Origin: JAVSMW01 sp032027005
GTDB lineage: Bacteria; Bacillota; Thermincolia; Thermincolales; UBA2595
Length of the DNA stretch: 25,411 nt
Reading direction: 5' to 3'
NCBI GenBank assembly: GCA_032027005.1
Contig: JAVSMW010000006.1
Span: forward strand, 181,375-206,785
The first letter of the stretch is position 1. The number at the start of each line of letters is the position of its first letter. The position numbers and the translations under genes are program-made. This document shows, piece by piece, positions 4,978 through 13,272 of this stretch. A model generated the notes under the pieces. The model was not told the origin of the DNA and ran no database searches. It saw nothing but the letters and a program-made list of their open reading frames with translations.

Positions 4978-7194
4978 TTGTCGGGAAAAAAGTTTTATGT
5001 GTCATTTTTGGTCGGAATTGCCGCCTTTTTTCTGTTGCTTAACATGGTTCCGGGATTTCCGGGAAATGCCGAAGCGGCAGAAAAGAGTGCGGTGGTTACG
5101 ACTGATGGCGTGAATGTCAGATCAGGTCCGGGTACAAATTTCACAAAAATGGGCATGGTCAACAAAGGTGAGAGTTTTGGCTTAGTTCAACAAAGTAATG
5201 GCTGGGCCAACCTGAAAATTACTCCCGGGATCCTGGGATGGGTTAAAGAAGCATATCTTATAGTAAACGCCAAATCTCCCGGAAGCCAGCCTGCAATTTC
5301 TGAACCTGTCAAGACTATTGTAGTGAAGGCAGACAATGTAAATCTGCGCAGCGGGCCAGGCACTGGTTATGCTGCTGTTGGCAAAGCCAATAAGGGCCAG
5401 CAGTTCGCAGCAACCAAAGAATCCGGCGGTTGGTATAATATTATCAGCCAGGGGAAATCTGCCTGGATCACAGCCCAATTTGTTACTGTGAAAGCAACAG
5501 CTCCTGATGCTACAGCCAAACCTATCGAAGACAAAAATCCGGCCGGGAACAATCCGGCACCAGCCCCTGCCGGCGGTGAAGCAAGTCAGAACAGCAGTGT
5601 ATTAGTCATCAAGAACAGTATCGTCAACGTCCGGGCAGGTGCAGGCACAGGATTTGCATTAGTTTCCAAGGTTAAAGCCGGTGACCGGCTAAAGGTATTA
5701 AAGCAAGATGGCCAGTGGTATTTAGTCGGGCTGACGGATGGCAAGCAGGGATGGGTCGCCGGTTGGCTGGGTGAACTCAAGACATCTGCATATCCCAAAC
5801 CGGCTCCAGTTAACTCTACTCCGACCCCTGTGAACTCCACACCGGCCCCTGCCAACAGCGTACCGCTGAATTTGAGCAAGAGTATAATGGTGATCAAAGG
5901 CAGCGTTGTAAACGCCCGGTCAGGAGCAGGTACCGGATTTCAAATCGTTGGGCAAGTTAAAGCCGGTGACCGCCTGAAAGTGTTAAAGGTGAATGGTCAG
6001 TGGTACTTAGTGCAGCTGCCGGGCGGCAAGCAGGGATGGGTAGCCGGGTGGCTGGGCGAATTGATCGTATCTGATACCATGTCCAGGGATGGCACAAACC
6101 CGTCAACTCAGCCCGCAGCTCAACCAATACCAGAATCTACACCAGAACCCACACCAGAACCCACACCAAAGCCTACACCAGAACCTGCACCTGAGCCGAT
6201 GCCAGAACCCGCACCAGGATCAACACCAGAACCTGCACCAGAACCCGAAACAGGCATGTCCCCAGGTTCAGGGGGGGAGCAGGATGCTCCGGCAGTTTCA
6301 GCTAAAATCCAAAGCATTGAACTTATGGGAAGTGAGTCTGCAGAAGAACAACTAGTAATCAAGAGTGAAGGCGAAATTAAGTTTAACGTAATTTCATTAA
6401 AGCAACCCGACCGGTTAGTTATAGATTTGCAAAACAGTGATGTTAATAACATCAATGATTTTGCTCCTGGTCAGGCCTTTGTCAGCAATGTCCGGGCAGC
6501 CCAGTACAGTATGACTCCGATGGTAGTCAGAGTAGTCTTAGACTTAAACAAAGCCGTGGCTTATAAGGCTCAGGTTGGTGATGACGGCAAAACACTAACC
6601 TTAACGTTATCTGAGCCTTCGATTAAGGACAAAGTAATAGTTGTCGACGCCGGACATGGTGGTTATGATCCCGGTGCTATCGGGGTAACGGGACTGCATG
6701 AAAAAGATTTTAACCTGTATGTGGCCTTAAAGCTGCGGGATAAGCTGACAGCCATGGGGGCAACGGTCATTATGACCCGGTCCGATGATGCCTTTATCAG
6801 TCTTTCCACTCGGGCCGCTGTGGCCAATCAGGTCTATGCTGATATTTTTGTCTCAATTCATGCAAATTCATCGAATAGTTCGTCAAAAAAAGGAACTTCC
6901 ACCTATTTTTACACACCGACCAGTAATCCCGGGTTTTATACAAAACTCGAACAGAGGTCAAAACTGGCGGCTAGTGTACAGGACAGGCTGGTGGCACAAC
7001 TGGGAACCGTTAATGCCGGAATCCTGCAGGCCAATTTTGCGGTCCTGAGAGAAACCCAAATGCCATCCATCCTGGTGGAGTCGGCTTTTCTCTCGAACTC
7101 TGGTGATGAGGCCTTACTGAAAAGTAATGAGTTCAGAGAAAAAGAAGCCCAGGCTATTGCCGACGGGCTGATGGATTATTTTGCAAATAGCTAA
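4978..7194 (+). CDS. Secreted N-acetylmuramoyl-L-alanine amidase with four SH3b domains
   Basis: This 738-residue wall hydrolase cleaves the amide bond between muramic acid and the stem peptide. Order: signal peptide (about 1-33, ending GNAEA), four bacterial SH3 domains (about 37-96, 111-172, 207-267, 302-364, each with a VNVRSGPGT-like strand), a Pro-Glu-Pro-Thr linker (about 374-437), an AMIN domain (about 441-550) and a zinc amidase (Amidase_3, about 553-737). The zinc ligands and catalytic residue are visible: His560 (DAGHGG), Glu575 (LHEKDFN), His628 (SIHAN) and Glu701 (LVESAFLSN). The TTG start is preferred: GAAAGGGGG lies eight bases upstream, while the ATG at 4974 is out of frame and soon stops. 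SH3b repeats 3 and 4 are nearly the same at protein level, a recent internal duplication. It has its own terminator. Confidence 0.95.
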   Translation: MSGKKFYVSFLVGIAAFFLLLNMVPGFPGNAEAAEKSAVVTTDGVNVRSGPGTNFTKMGMVNKGESFGLVQQSNGWANLKITPGILGWVKEAYLIVNAKSPGSQPAISEPVKTIVVKADNVNLRSGPGTGYAAVGKANKGQQFAATKESGGWYNIISQGKSAWITAQFVTVKATAPDATAKPIEDKNPAGNNPAPAPAGGEASQNSSVLVIKNSIVNVRAGAGTGFALVSKVKAGDRLKVLKQDGQWYLVGLTDGKQGWVAGWLGELKTSAYPKPAPVNSTPTPVNSTPAPANSVPLNLSKSIMVIKGSVVNARSGAGTGFQIVGQVKAGDRLKVLKVNGQWYLVQLPGGKQGWVAGWLGELIVSDTMSRDGTNPSTQPAAQPIPESTPEPTPEPTPKPTPEPAPEPMPEPAPGSTPEPAPEPETGMSPGSGGEQDAPAVSAKIQSIELMGSESAEEQLVIKSEGEIKFNVISLKQPDRLVIDLQNSDVNNINDFAPGQAFVSNVRAAQYSMTPMVVRVVLDLNKAVAYKAQVGDDGKTLTLTLSEPSIKDKVIVVDAGHGGYDPGAIGVTGLHEKDFNLYVALKLRDKLTAMGATVIMTRSDDAFISLSTRAAVANQVYADIFVSIHANSSNSSSKKGTSTYFYTPTSNPGFYTKLEQRSKLAASVQDRLVAQLGTVNAGILQANFAVLRETQMPSILVESAFLSNSGDEALLKSNEFREKEAQAIADGLMDYFANS

Positions 7195-7198
7195 CATG

Positions 7199-7225
7199 AA
7201 GGCTGTCCTTACGGGGCAGCCTTTT
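7199..7225 (+). terminator. Rho-independent terminator of the amidase gene
   Basis: AAGGCTG and CAGCCTT pair, with further GG/CC pairs inside, around TTAC, and are followed by TTTTT. It starts five bases past the amidase stop. Confidence 0.85.
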
Positions 7226-7320
7226 TCTGGGGGTTGAAAAATATCCCATAGTGCACATAACGCAACAAAGCTGCAACTAAAATGTTAAAGCGCAGAAATC
7301 TCTAATAAAAAAATAATTCA

Positions 7321-7623
7321 GAGTTTAAAAAGAGAGATTCTAATAGGCATAGTTTAATAGTTTGAGAAAACAGAGAAAACATAATTAAACCTCCAAAAGA
7401 AAATAAAACATACCGCAGAGACGCAGAGAAACATGATTTATTTTTGATATTAAAAGAATCGATATCTAGAAAATGCTAATGTGCAGACAGAAAGGAGCAA
7501 CTTGAAATAGCACTTTTTCTCTGCGTCTCTGCGGTTATTATTTTGCTTGATTTCGCCGTTTTTATGTTTCTTAGTTTTCTTAGACCATTAAGTAGTGCAT
7601 GTGAGAATCTCTTTTTTAAACTC
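7321..7623. repeat. Long imperfect palindromic (MITE-like) repeat element, copy A
   Basis: About 300 bp with no gene, built as nested inverted repeats. The outer arms 7321-7341 and 7604-7623 are near-perfect complements (GAGTTTAAAAAGAG against its partner). Inside, 7412-7431 (ACCGCAGAGACGCAGAGAAA) is the exact complement of 7516-7535. The stretches between also align imperfectly when inverted (around 7361-7381 against 7561-7585). The inner core recurs at 20352/20472 and 22557/22630. I recall the CGCAGAGACGCAGAG motif as a dispersed repeat in many environmental genomes, but I cannot confirm that here. It fills most of the gap between the amidase and the GntR promoter. The rest of the gap (7226-7320, 7624-7653) shows nothing. 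Confidence 0.75.
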
Positions 7624-7653
7624 TTCGTTATCTTTTTAAGACTATTGTCTTAG

Positions 7654-7682
7654 GTGACAGGTACTGCGGGAAATAATATACT
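7654..7682 (+). promoter_or_regulatory. Sigma-A promoter of the gntR / glutamate mutase operon
   Basis: GTGACA (7654-7659) and TATACT (7677-7682) are separated by exactly 17 bp, 36 bp before the GntR start codon. This is the only good promoter I see before the glutamate genes, so it may drive the whole series down to about 17186. Confidence 0.65.
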
Positions 7683-7691
7683 ATACATAGT
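7680..7691. promoter_or_regulatory. Palindrome over the -10 box, candidate GntR operator
   Basis: ACTATACATAGT has 5-bp arms around a 2-bp centre, overlaps the -10 box and covers the expected start site. Its place directly before a GntR-family gene suggests autorepression. Binding is inferred. Confidence 0.45.
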
Positions 7692-7718
7692 GAATACGTT
7701 TGTGGCGGTGATTGATAA

Positions 7719-8675
7719 ATGACTTTTAACCTTGACCGGAAAAAAGGGATACCGATGTACCTGCAGCTGTCCGGCGAAATAAAAAGGCTCATTCAGATTG
7801 GGGTCTGGGAAGCAGGAAAAAAAGTGCCAACAGAGCGGGAGTTGGCCGAGAAGCTTAATATCAGCCGGAATACGGTGAGTTCCGCGTATAAAGAGCTTGA
7901 AGCCGAGGGGATATTAGTTTCGACTCAGGGCCGGGGCACTTTTGTTACTGACAGCGATGCAGTGGTCCGCAGGGAGTCCCGCAAGGAACTGCTCCTGAAA
8001 ATCGTGGACATAGCCATAGAAGAAGCGGCCCAGTTGGGCTTTCATATGGATGAGTTTCTGGTGATTACCCAAGCCAGGGTGATGGCCAAAAAAGAAATGC
8101 TGAGCCGGGTCAGAGTGGCTTTTGTGGAATGTAATATAGAACAACTGGATCATTTTTCCAAGGACCTTAACCTTGATCCCGGGGTTTCCATTATCCCTGT
8201 GCTCCTTGATGATTTTCGGAGTCAGCCGGAAGAAACCAACCGGCTGTTAACCACCACCGATTTGGTTTTGACAACCTTATTCCACTTATATGAGGTTAAG
8301 GAATTGGTCAAAGTTAAAGGCTTGAATGTTATTGGACTGGCCCTTGACCCACAGTTGGAAACCATTGTTAAAATTGCCCGGCTGTCCCAGGGGACAAAAC
8401 TGGGCATTGTCTGCCTGTCAGATATTTTTGCCTCTAAAATCATGAGTTCATTACGGCGGGCCGGAATTGAATATTTGGATATTTACACATCCACTACCAA
8501 AGACCATCCTGCTTTGCAGGAGTTTATCAGTCAGATGGAGGCTATTGTAGTTTCACCCAACCGTCACAAAGAGGTGACCCAGCTAAACACCAGGCGGATC
8601 CAGGAAATAGAGTTCAGGTATCTTCCCGATGCCGGTTCGGTAAATATTGTTAAAACTGCGTTGCTGGAACTCTAA
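7719..8675 (+). CDS. GntR-family transcriptional regulator
   Basis: This 318-residue protein has a classic N-terminal GntR winged helix-turn-helix (about residues 10-76: PMYLQLSGEIKRLIQIGVWE, then KVPTERELAEKLNISRNTVS and GILVSTQGRGTFV). A C-terminal domain of about 220 residues follows. It has alternating beta/alpha pattern (RVAFVECNIEQLDHF, TDLVLTTLFHLYEVKEL, LGIVCLSDIFASKIM). That part resembles a periplasmic-binding-protein-like or UTRA-like effector fold, but I cannot name it with confidence, and it is not an aminotransferase (MocR) domain. It is the first gene of the glutamate mutase cluster, under its own promoter with a palindrome at the -10 box, so it most likely regulates this pathway in response to a pathway metabolite. 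The ligand is unknown. No convincing terminator follows, so read-through into glmS is likely. Confidence 0.88.
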   Translation: MTFNLDRKKGIPMYLQLSGEIKRLIQIGVWEAGKKVPTERELAEKLNISRNTVSSAYKELEAEGILVSTQGRGTFVTDSDAVVRRESRKELLLKIVDIAIEEAAQLGFHMDEFLVITQARVMAKKEMLSRVRVAFVECNIEQLDHFSKDLNLDPGVSIIPVLLDDFRSQPEETNRLLTTTDLVLTTLFHLYEVKELVKVKGLNVIGLALDPQLETIVKIARLSQGTKLGIVCLSDIFASKIMSSLRRAGIEYLDIYTSTTKDHPALQEFISQMEAIVVSPNRHKEVTQLNTRRIQEIEFRYLPDAGSVNIVKTALLEL

Positions 8676-8762
8676 CAAAGTCAGGTATTACATTAATGAA
8701 TATGGGGGAGATTAATAACCAGAAAGCAGGAACTTTTAAAATGAACAGCAGGGGATGATTAA

Positions 8763-9179
8763 ATGGGTAACCAGGCAACCGTGGTCCTGGGTGTCATCGG
8801 CTCTGATGTCCATGCAGTCGGCAACAGAATCCTGGCTTACGCCCTTGAGCAGGCCGGTCTGAAGGTAGTAAATATCGGGGTCCTGGCCTCCCAGGAAGAA
8901 TTCATTAATGCCGCCATAGAAACAGGTGCCGGGGCCATATTGGTTTCATCCCTGTACGGGCATGGTGAGCTGGACTGTCGCGGCCTGCGTGAAAAAGCTT
9001 TGGAAGCAGGTATTGGCAGTATTGCCATGTATGTGGGCGGGAACTTGGTGGTAGGTAAACGGGAATGGAAGCAGGTGGCTGAAATATATAAAAACATGGG
9101 TTTTGACCGGGTTTTTCCTCCCGGAACCCTTCCCGATGAAGTTATTCCCCAATTGCAGCAGGACCTGGGGTTGGTTTAA
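8763..9179 (+). CDS. glmS: Glutamate mutase (methylaspartate mutase) small subunit S
   Basis: The 138-residue cobalamin-binding subunit of glutamate mutase (EC 5.4.99.1), which with the E subunit interconverts L-glutamate and (2S,3S)-3-methylaspartate by adenosyl radical chemistry. The B12 motif DxHxxG is present as Asp15-Val-His17-Ala-Val-Gly20, where His17 is the base-off cobalt ligand. The further motifs VSSLYGHGELDC and YVGGNLVVGK are also characteristic. Length equals that of clostridial homologues. AGGGGATGATTAA precedes the ATG. It opens a run with the MutL partner and glmE. The symbol is that used for Clostridium cochlearium. It is unrelated to glucosamine-6-phosphate synthase, which carries the same symbol elsewhere. 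Confidence 0.96.
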   Translation: MGNQATVVLGVIGSDVHAVGNRILAYALEQAGLKVVNIGVLASQEEFINAAIETGAGAILVSSLYGHGELDCRGLREKALEAGIGSIAMYVGGNLVVGKREWKQVAEIYKNMGFDRVFPPGTLPDEVIPQLQQDLGLV

Positions 9180-9192
9180 GGGGGTAAAAATC

Positions 9193-10602
9193 ATGAACCT
9201 TGCCCTTTTAATAGATTTTGGCAGCACATTTACAAAAGTCACGGCTGTCGATATTGACAGTGAAACAGTGCTGGCCACGGCCAGGGCTTTTTCCACAGTG
9301 GAAACAAATATTATGGAGGGTTTTTTCAATGCCTTACGCGAGTTGGAGCGTTCGGCAGGTTTGAATAACCCTCCTTATGTTTATAAGATAGCCTGCAGCA
9401 GTGCCGCCGGTGGCTTAAAAATGGTGGCTATCGGACTGGTCCCTGACCTTACGTCAGAGGCAGCCAAGAGGGCGGCCTTAGGGGCTGGGGCCCGTGTGGC
9501 CGGAGTATTTTCACATGAGTTAACCGGTGCCGAATTGGGAAAAATAGAAGCACAAGACCCTGATATCATTTTACTGGCTGGTGGTACCGACGGAGGCAAC
9601 CGAGAGGTAATCATGCATAATGCCCGTCAACTCGCGGACTCAACTCTCACGGCTCCGGTGGTGGTGGCCGGCAACAAAGCCGCAGCAGAAGAAATTAGAG
9701 CGCTGTTGCTTAAAGCCGGGAAAGATGTGCGCCTGACGGAAAACGTCATGCCGGAATTTAATGTCCTAAACATTGATCCTGCCCGGGAAACCATCAGACA
9801 GGTTTTTTTGGAAAAAATCGTGGCGGCGAAAGGCTTAAAAAAGGCCGAGGAATATATCGACCGGGTTTTAATGCCCACCCCTGCTGCGGTTTTAGCGGCA
9901 GCCGAATTATTGTCCCAGGGTTTGGAGCAGGAACCCGGTATGGGTGAACTAATGGCTGTTGACATTGGCGGGGCTACTACTGATGTACATTCAATAGCTT
10001 CCGGTGAACCGACCGGGGCGGGGGTGTCACTCCGCGGTCTGCCGGAGCCTTTTGCCAAGCGTACAGTAGAAGGCGACTTAGGGATGAGATACAGCGCTCA
10101 TGCTTTATTGGAAAGTGTCGGCATATCAAGGGTGGCCCGCCACTGTCAGGCTGCGCAGGAGGACATCCTGGCCCACCTGAAGCGGATAGCTGAAGAGCCG
10201 AGCCTGATTAGTGTCAACCCAACAGCCAAACAGATTGACAATGCCCTGGCCATTACTGCTGTTGATTTGGCCTCTGAGCGCCATGTGGGTGCTATTGAAA
10301 CCATCTATACCCCTTTTGGGGCAAGTTTCATTCAGACCGGAAAAGACCTAACCCGAGCGGAGGTGCTGATCGGGACCGGGGGAGTAATTGTCTGTCACGA
10401 GGCTCCCGCGGAGATTATGCGGGGTGCTTTATTTAATCCTGAGCGGCCTACTGTGTTAAAACCTGTCAGGCCCAAAATTCTGACAGACGATAAATATATC
10501 ATGGCGGCTATGGGTCTCCTGGCGGAGGTAGAGCCCTTGGCTGCCCTGCGGATGATGAAAAAATACCTGCGGCCCCTTGCGGTTTCCACAGGCGAGATCT
10601 AG
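9193..10602 (+). CDS. glmL: Glutamate mutase-associated MutL protein (ASKHA ATPase, probable reactivase)
   Basis: This 469-residue protein is the MutL/GlmL protein always encoded between the two glutamate mutase subunits. It has the actin/Hsp70-like ATPase fold: phosphate-1 loop LLIDFGSTFTKVTAVD at the N-terminus, a DIILLAGGTDGGN segment near residue 120, and phosphate-2 GELMAVDIGGATTDVHS near 255. The family is thought to exchange or rescue damaged B12 cofactor on the mutase, though direct evidence is thinner than for diol dehydratase reactivases. The ATG at 9193 follows AAGGGGG by eight bases and lies 13 nt after the glmS stop. Upstream in-frame codons overlap glmS and lack a ribosome binding site. 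It is not the DNA mismatch repair MutL. Confidence 0.94.
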   Translation: MNLALLIDFGSTFTKVTAVDIDSETVLATARAFSTVETNIMEGFFNALRELERSAGLNNPPYVYKIACSSAAGGLKMVAIGLVPDLTSEAAKRAALGAGARVAGVFSHELTGAELGKIEAQDPDIILLAGGTDGGNREVIMHNARQLADSTLTAPVVVAGNKAAAEEIRALLLKAGKDVRLTENVMPEFNVLNIDPARETIRQVFLEKIVAAKGLKKAEEYIDRVLMPTPAAVLAAAELLSQGLEQEPGMGELMAVDIGGATTDVHSIASGEPTGAGVSLRGLPEPFAKRTVEGDLGMRYSAHALLESVGISRVARHCQAAQEDILAHLKRIAEEPSLISVNPTAKQIDNALAITAVDLASERHVGAIETIYTPFGASFIQTGKDLTRAEVLIGTGGVIVCHEAPAEIMRGALFNPERPTVLKPVRPKILTDDKYIMAAMGLLAEVEPLAALRMMKKYLRPLAVSTGEI

Positions 10603-10645
10603 ACATTGCTATTCTACCAAGGTGCAGGAAGGGTGCTAATCTCAT

Positions 10646-12130
10646 ATGAACTTAAAAAACGAAAAATGGGAACTAACTGAGTTTTCCGCGATCCGGGAAG
10701 AAGTCTTGCATGGCTGGCGAACCGGAGCGGAAGTTGAAATCCAGGAAGCCATTGGTTATCAGAAAAGTTTGCCGGCCCACAAAATTTTCAGTGAGATCCT
10801 TGACCAGACTGCAGCATCAGGAATTACCCTGGTCCAGCCCAGGGCGGGAGTAGCCCTGGTCCCGGAGCTGATTGAACTGCTCAGGTACCTGCAGGATATT
10901 GGAGGGGCCGACGTGCTCCCCGCTACTATTGACAGCTACACTCGGTTAAACCGTTATAAAGAGGCTCAAAAGGGCATCGAAGAGAGCATGGGTCAGGGCA
11001 GGTCGATGCTGAATGGTTTTCCGGCGGTGAATCATGGGGTGGCGGCCTGCCGTCAGGTCATTGAGTCTGTCAATCTGCCGGTGCAGGTCAGGCATGGCAC
11101 GCCTGATGCCCGGCTGCTGGCTGAAATTACTTTGGCCGGGGGATTTACGGCCTTTGAGGGAGGCGGAATTTCCTACAACATACCTTACTGCAAGGATGTT
11201 TCCCTGGCCCGCAGTATTCGGGACTGGCAGTATGTGGACAGGCTCGTGGGATACTACCAGGAAAACGGAGTGACCATCAATCGGGAGCCATTCGGACCTC
11301 TTACCGGGACCCTCGTCCCACCCTGTATTTCAAACGCAATTGGCATTATCGAAGCTCTGCTGGCAGCGGAACAGGGTGTTAAAAATATTTCCCTTGGTTA
11401 CGGCCAGTGCGGGAACCTCCTGCAGGATATTGCGGCTCTTACTGCCCTAAAGGAACTGGCGGAGGAATATAAGGACCGCTTTGAATATAGGAATGTGACC
11501 ATTACTACTGTTTTTCACCAGTGGATGGGCGGATTCCCTCAGGACGAGAGCAAAGCCTTTGGAGTTATAGCCTGGGGGGCGGTGGCAGCTGCTTTAGCCA
11601 GAGCCACCAAGGTAATAGTGAAAACACCTCACGAGGCTTTGGGGATTCCTACAAAAGAGGCTAACGCGGCAGGGCTGATGACTACCAAGCAGATTCTCAA
11701 TATGCTGAGAGACCAGCCCCTGCCGGAAACTGAGGCTCTCCGGGAAGAAATCTACATCATTAAAAAAGAGACCAGAGACTTGGTTGACAGAGCCCTTGAG
11801 TTAGGCGAAGGAGACTTGGCTATAGGCACAGAGAGGGCATTTAAGGCCGGGGCCCTGGATGTACCCTTTGCACCTAGCCGAGCCAGTTTGGGTAAAGTCA
11901 TGCCGGCCCGGGATAATGCCGGGGCTGTGCGGTTTCTGGACTTTGGCAATCTGCCGATGGACCCGGAAATCAAAAACTATCACCGCTCCAGGCTGGCCGA
12001 GAGAGGCAAGTCCGAAAACCGGGACCCGAGTTTTCAGATGGTCATAGACGATATCTATGCTGTCAGTAAAGGTATGCTCGTAGGACGACCAAGAGGATCT
12101 CACGTGGGAGCCCCGGTGGGCACTCGATGA
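10646..12130 (+). CDS. glmE: Glutamate mutase (methylaspartate mutase) catalytic subunit E
   Basis: The 494-residue catalytic subunit, slightly longer than the roughly 483 residues of the clostridial enzyme. It forms a TIM barrel that stacks on the B12 held by GlmS. Characteristic stretches include GFPAVNHGVAACRQV, LPVQVRHGTPDARLLAEI, AFEGGGISYNIPYCKDVSLA, NREPFGPLTGTLVPP and ISLGYGQCGNLLQDIAALTA, which carry the substrate-binding arginines (RHGTPD and others) and the glutamate site. The ATG at 10646 follows GGAAGGGTG. The extra C-terminal residues end in VGRPRGSHVGAPVGTR. It lies 43 nt after the MutL-type gene in the same unit, so all three mutase components are present and intact. Confidence 0.96.
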   Translation: MNLKNEKWELTEFSAIREEVLHGWRTGAEVEIQEAIGYQKSLPAHKIFSEILDQTAASGITLVQPRAGVALVPELIELLRYLQDIGGADVLPATIDSYTRLNRYKEAQKGIEESMGQGRSMLNGFPAVNHGVAACRQVIESVNLPVQVRHGTPDARLLAEITLAGGFTAFEGGGISYNIPYCKDVSLARSIRDWQYVDRLVGYYQENGVTINREPFGPLTGTLVPPCISNAIGIIEALLAAEQGVKNISLGYGQCGNLLQDIAALTALKELAEEYKDRFEYRNVTITTVFHQWMGGFPQDESKAFGVIAWGAVAAALARATKVIVKTPHEALGIPTKEANAAGLMTTKQILNMLRDQPLPETEALREEIYIIKKETRDLVDRALELGEGDLAIGTERAFKAGALDVPFAPSRASLGKVMPARDNAGAVRFLDFGNLPMDPEIKNYHRSRLAERGKSENRDPSFQMVIDDIYAVSKGMLVGRPRGSHVGAPVGTR

Positions 12131-12212
12131 AAAAGATGGGATAATTGGGGGAGCGGTGAATTTTGGTCTGCAAAAAAACTGAATATCTTCAATATTAAGG
12201 AGATGATATTTC

Positions 12213-13199
12213 ATGGTTTTTTCATTTACTTTAAACAAAAAAGCAGAAAAGAAGCAGTCCTTGCTAAATTGCGAAGAGGCATATAATCTGTGGGACTTGG
12301 CGACAGCGAAAGCTGCTGCAATTAACCAAATGGAAATTTGGCAAACTTATGCCCATGATCCTGAACTTAAACTTATAATTGGGCGTAGATTGGAAAAAAA
12401 CAAAGACCACTTCAAATCTCTGGAGGACGAATTAAAAAAGTTTTCTATTGGCGGGCCTAAAGGTCCGATTCAGGGCATAAGCGTTTCGACTAACTCTGAA
12501 GTTTTATTAGATGAAGATTTGGCAAATCAATTATTAATTTGGCTCCAGGCGAATGTTGAACAACTATATAGGGCCTTTAGAACCTCTACAACCAATGACA
12601 GTATTCGGGCGCTGTTTGTAAAATTTATGACCGATACCATTGATGATCTGGATATATTTATCAAGTACATGAAACTAAAGGGGTGGACTGACATTCCACC
12701 CATGTACCAAAACATTCCGGCAGAAACAACCGAAAAATTAGATGCAGGAGAAGCATTTCACCTATGGGATCACCTTACATTTCGTTATGACAACATTGAA
12801 CAAACCCAATTCTGGTATGAATATGTGTATGATGCTGACTTTAAATTTTTGTTAAAAACAGGGTTGCAGGAAACTTTACAAAAACAAGCAACTAAGTTAG
12901 AGAAAGAACTGTTGAAGTTTGGGATTCCTTTACCCAAACCGCCGTCGGGTGCGGTAGAAGCTAGTAGTAATACAAACATTCGAAAAGACTCAGACATGTT
13001 CCGGCTTCTTTTTACTGGTATTGTTGGAGCAGCTTGGCTTCATGCCCTGGCATTAAAACAATGCATAACAAATGACCGGATAAGAGGGATTTTTAAAGAT
13101 CTTTTAGTGCAAGAGATTCAGATGCTTGATAAGTTGATTTCGTGTGGGAAATTAAAAGGTTGGCTAGCTGTTGTTCCTCAATATAAACCAATTTTGTAG
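12213..13199 (+). CDS. Tandem DUF3231 (ferritin-like fold) protein
   Basis: This 328-residue protein has two homologous halves (about 16-165 and 175-325). The first starts EAYNLWDLATAKAAAINQ and EIWQTYAHDPELKLII. The second starts EAFHLWDHLTFRYDNIEQ and FWYEYVYDADFKFLL. Both halves then have a KxLEKELxKF-like segment, a Gly-Pro/Lys-Pro-Pro turn, and paired helices ending in a RIRGIFKDLLVQEIQMLDKL-like stretch. This is the two-copy architecture of DUF3231, a mostly Firmicutes family of helical-bundle proteins related to spore coat CotF. The exact role is unknown. AAGGAGATGATATTTC precedes the ATG. It is visibly more A+T rich than the genes on both sides and interrupts the run glmE-mal, so it may be a later insertion. 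No promoter or terminator of its own is obvious. Confidence 0.85.
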   Translation: MVFSFTLNKKAEKKQSLLNCEEAYNLWDLATAKAAAINQMEIWQTYAHDPELKLIIGRRLEKNKDHFKSLEDELKKFSIGGPKGPIQGISVSTNSEVLLDEDLANQLLIWLQANVEQLYRAFRTSTTNDSIRALFVKFMTDTIDDLDIFIKYMKLKGWTDIPPMYQNIPAETTEKLDAGEAFHLWDHLTFRYDNIEQTQFWYEYVYDADFKFLLKTGLQETLQKQATKLEKELLKFGIPLPKPPSGAVEASSNTNIRKDSDMFRLLFTGIVGAAWLHALALKQCITNDRIRGIFKDLLVQEIQMLDKLISCGKLKGWLAVVPQYKPIL

Positions 13200-13272
13200 A
13201 TTGAAATGCTGGAATAACGGATTTCGGTGAAAACTTCTTGCGAAAACTTCTAGGAAAGAAGGGGCGATCGGT

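Noticed and set aside
6120..6250. Tandem CCAGAACC-like repeats considered as a CRISPR or minisatellite
   Set aside because: The repeat unit is a 6-base codon pair in frame with the Pro-rich linker. There are no spacers and no cas genes in the window.
6089..6455. Repetitive frames (HQNPHQN-type on plus, GSGAGSG-type on minus) inside the amidase gene
   Set aside because: They are shadow readings of the Pro-Glu-Pro-Thr linker repeat. The amidase frame has all domains and motifs.
9627..10058. Long minus-strand frame inside the MutL-type gene
   Set aside because: It is a shadow of a codon-biased real gene. It has no ribosome binding site and no recognisable domain.
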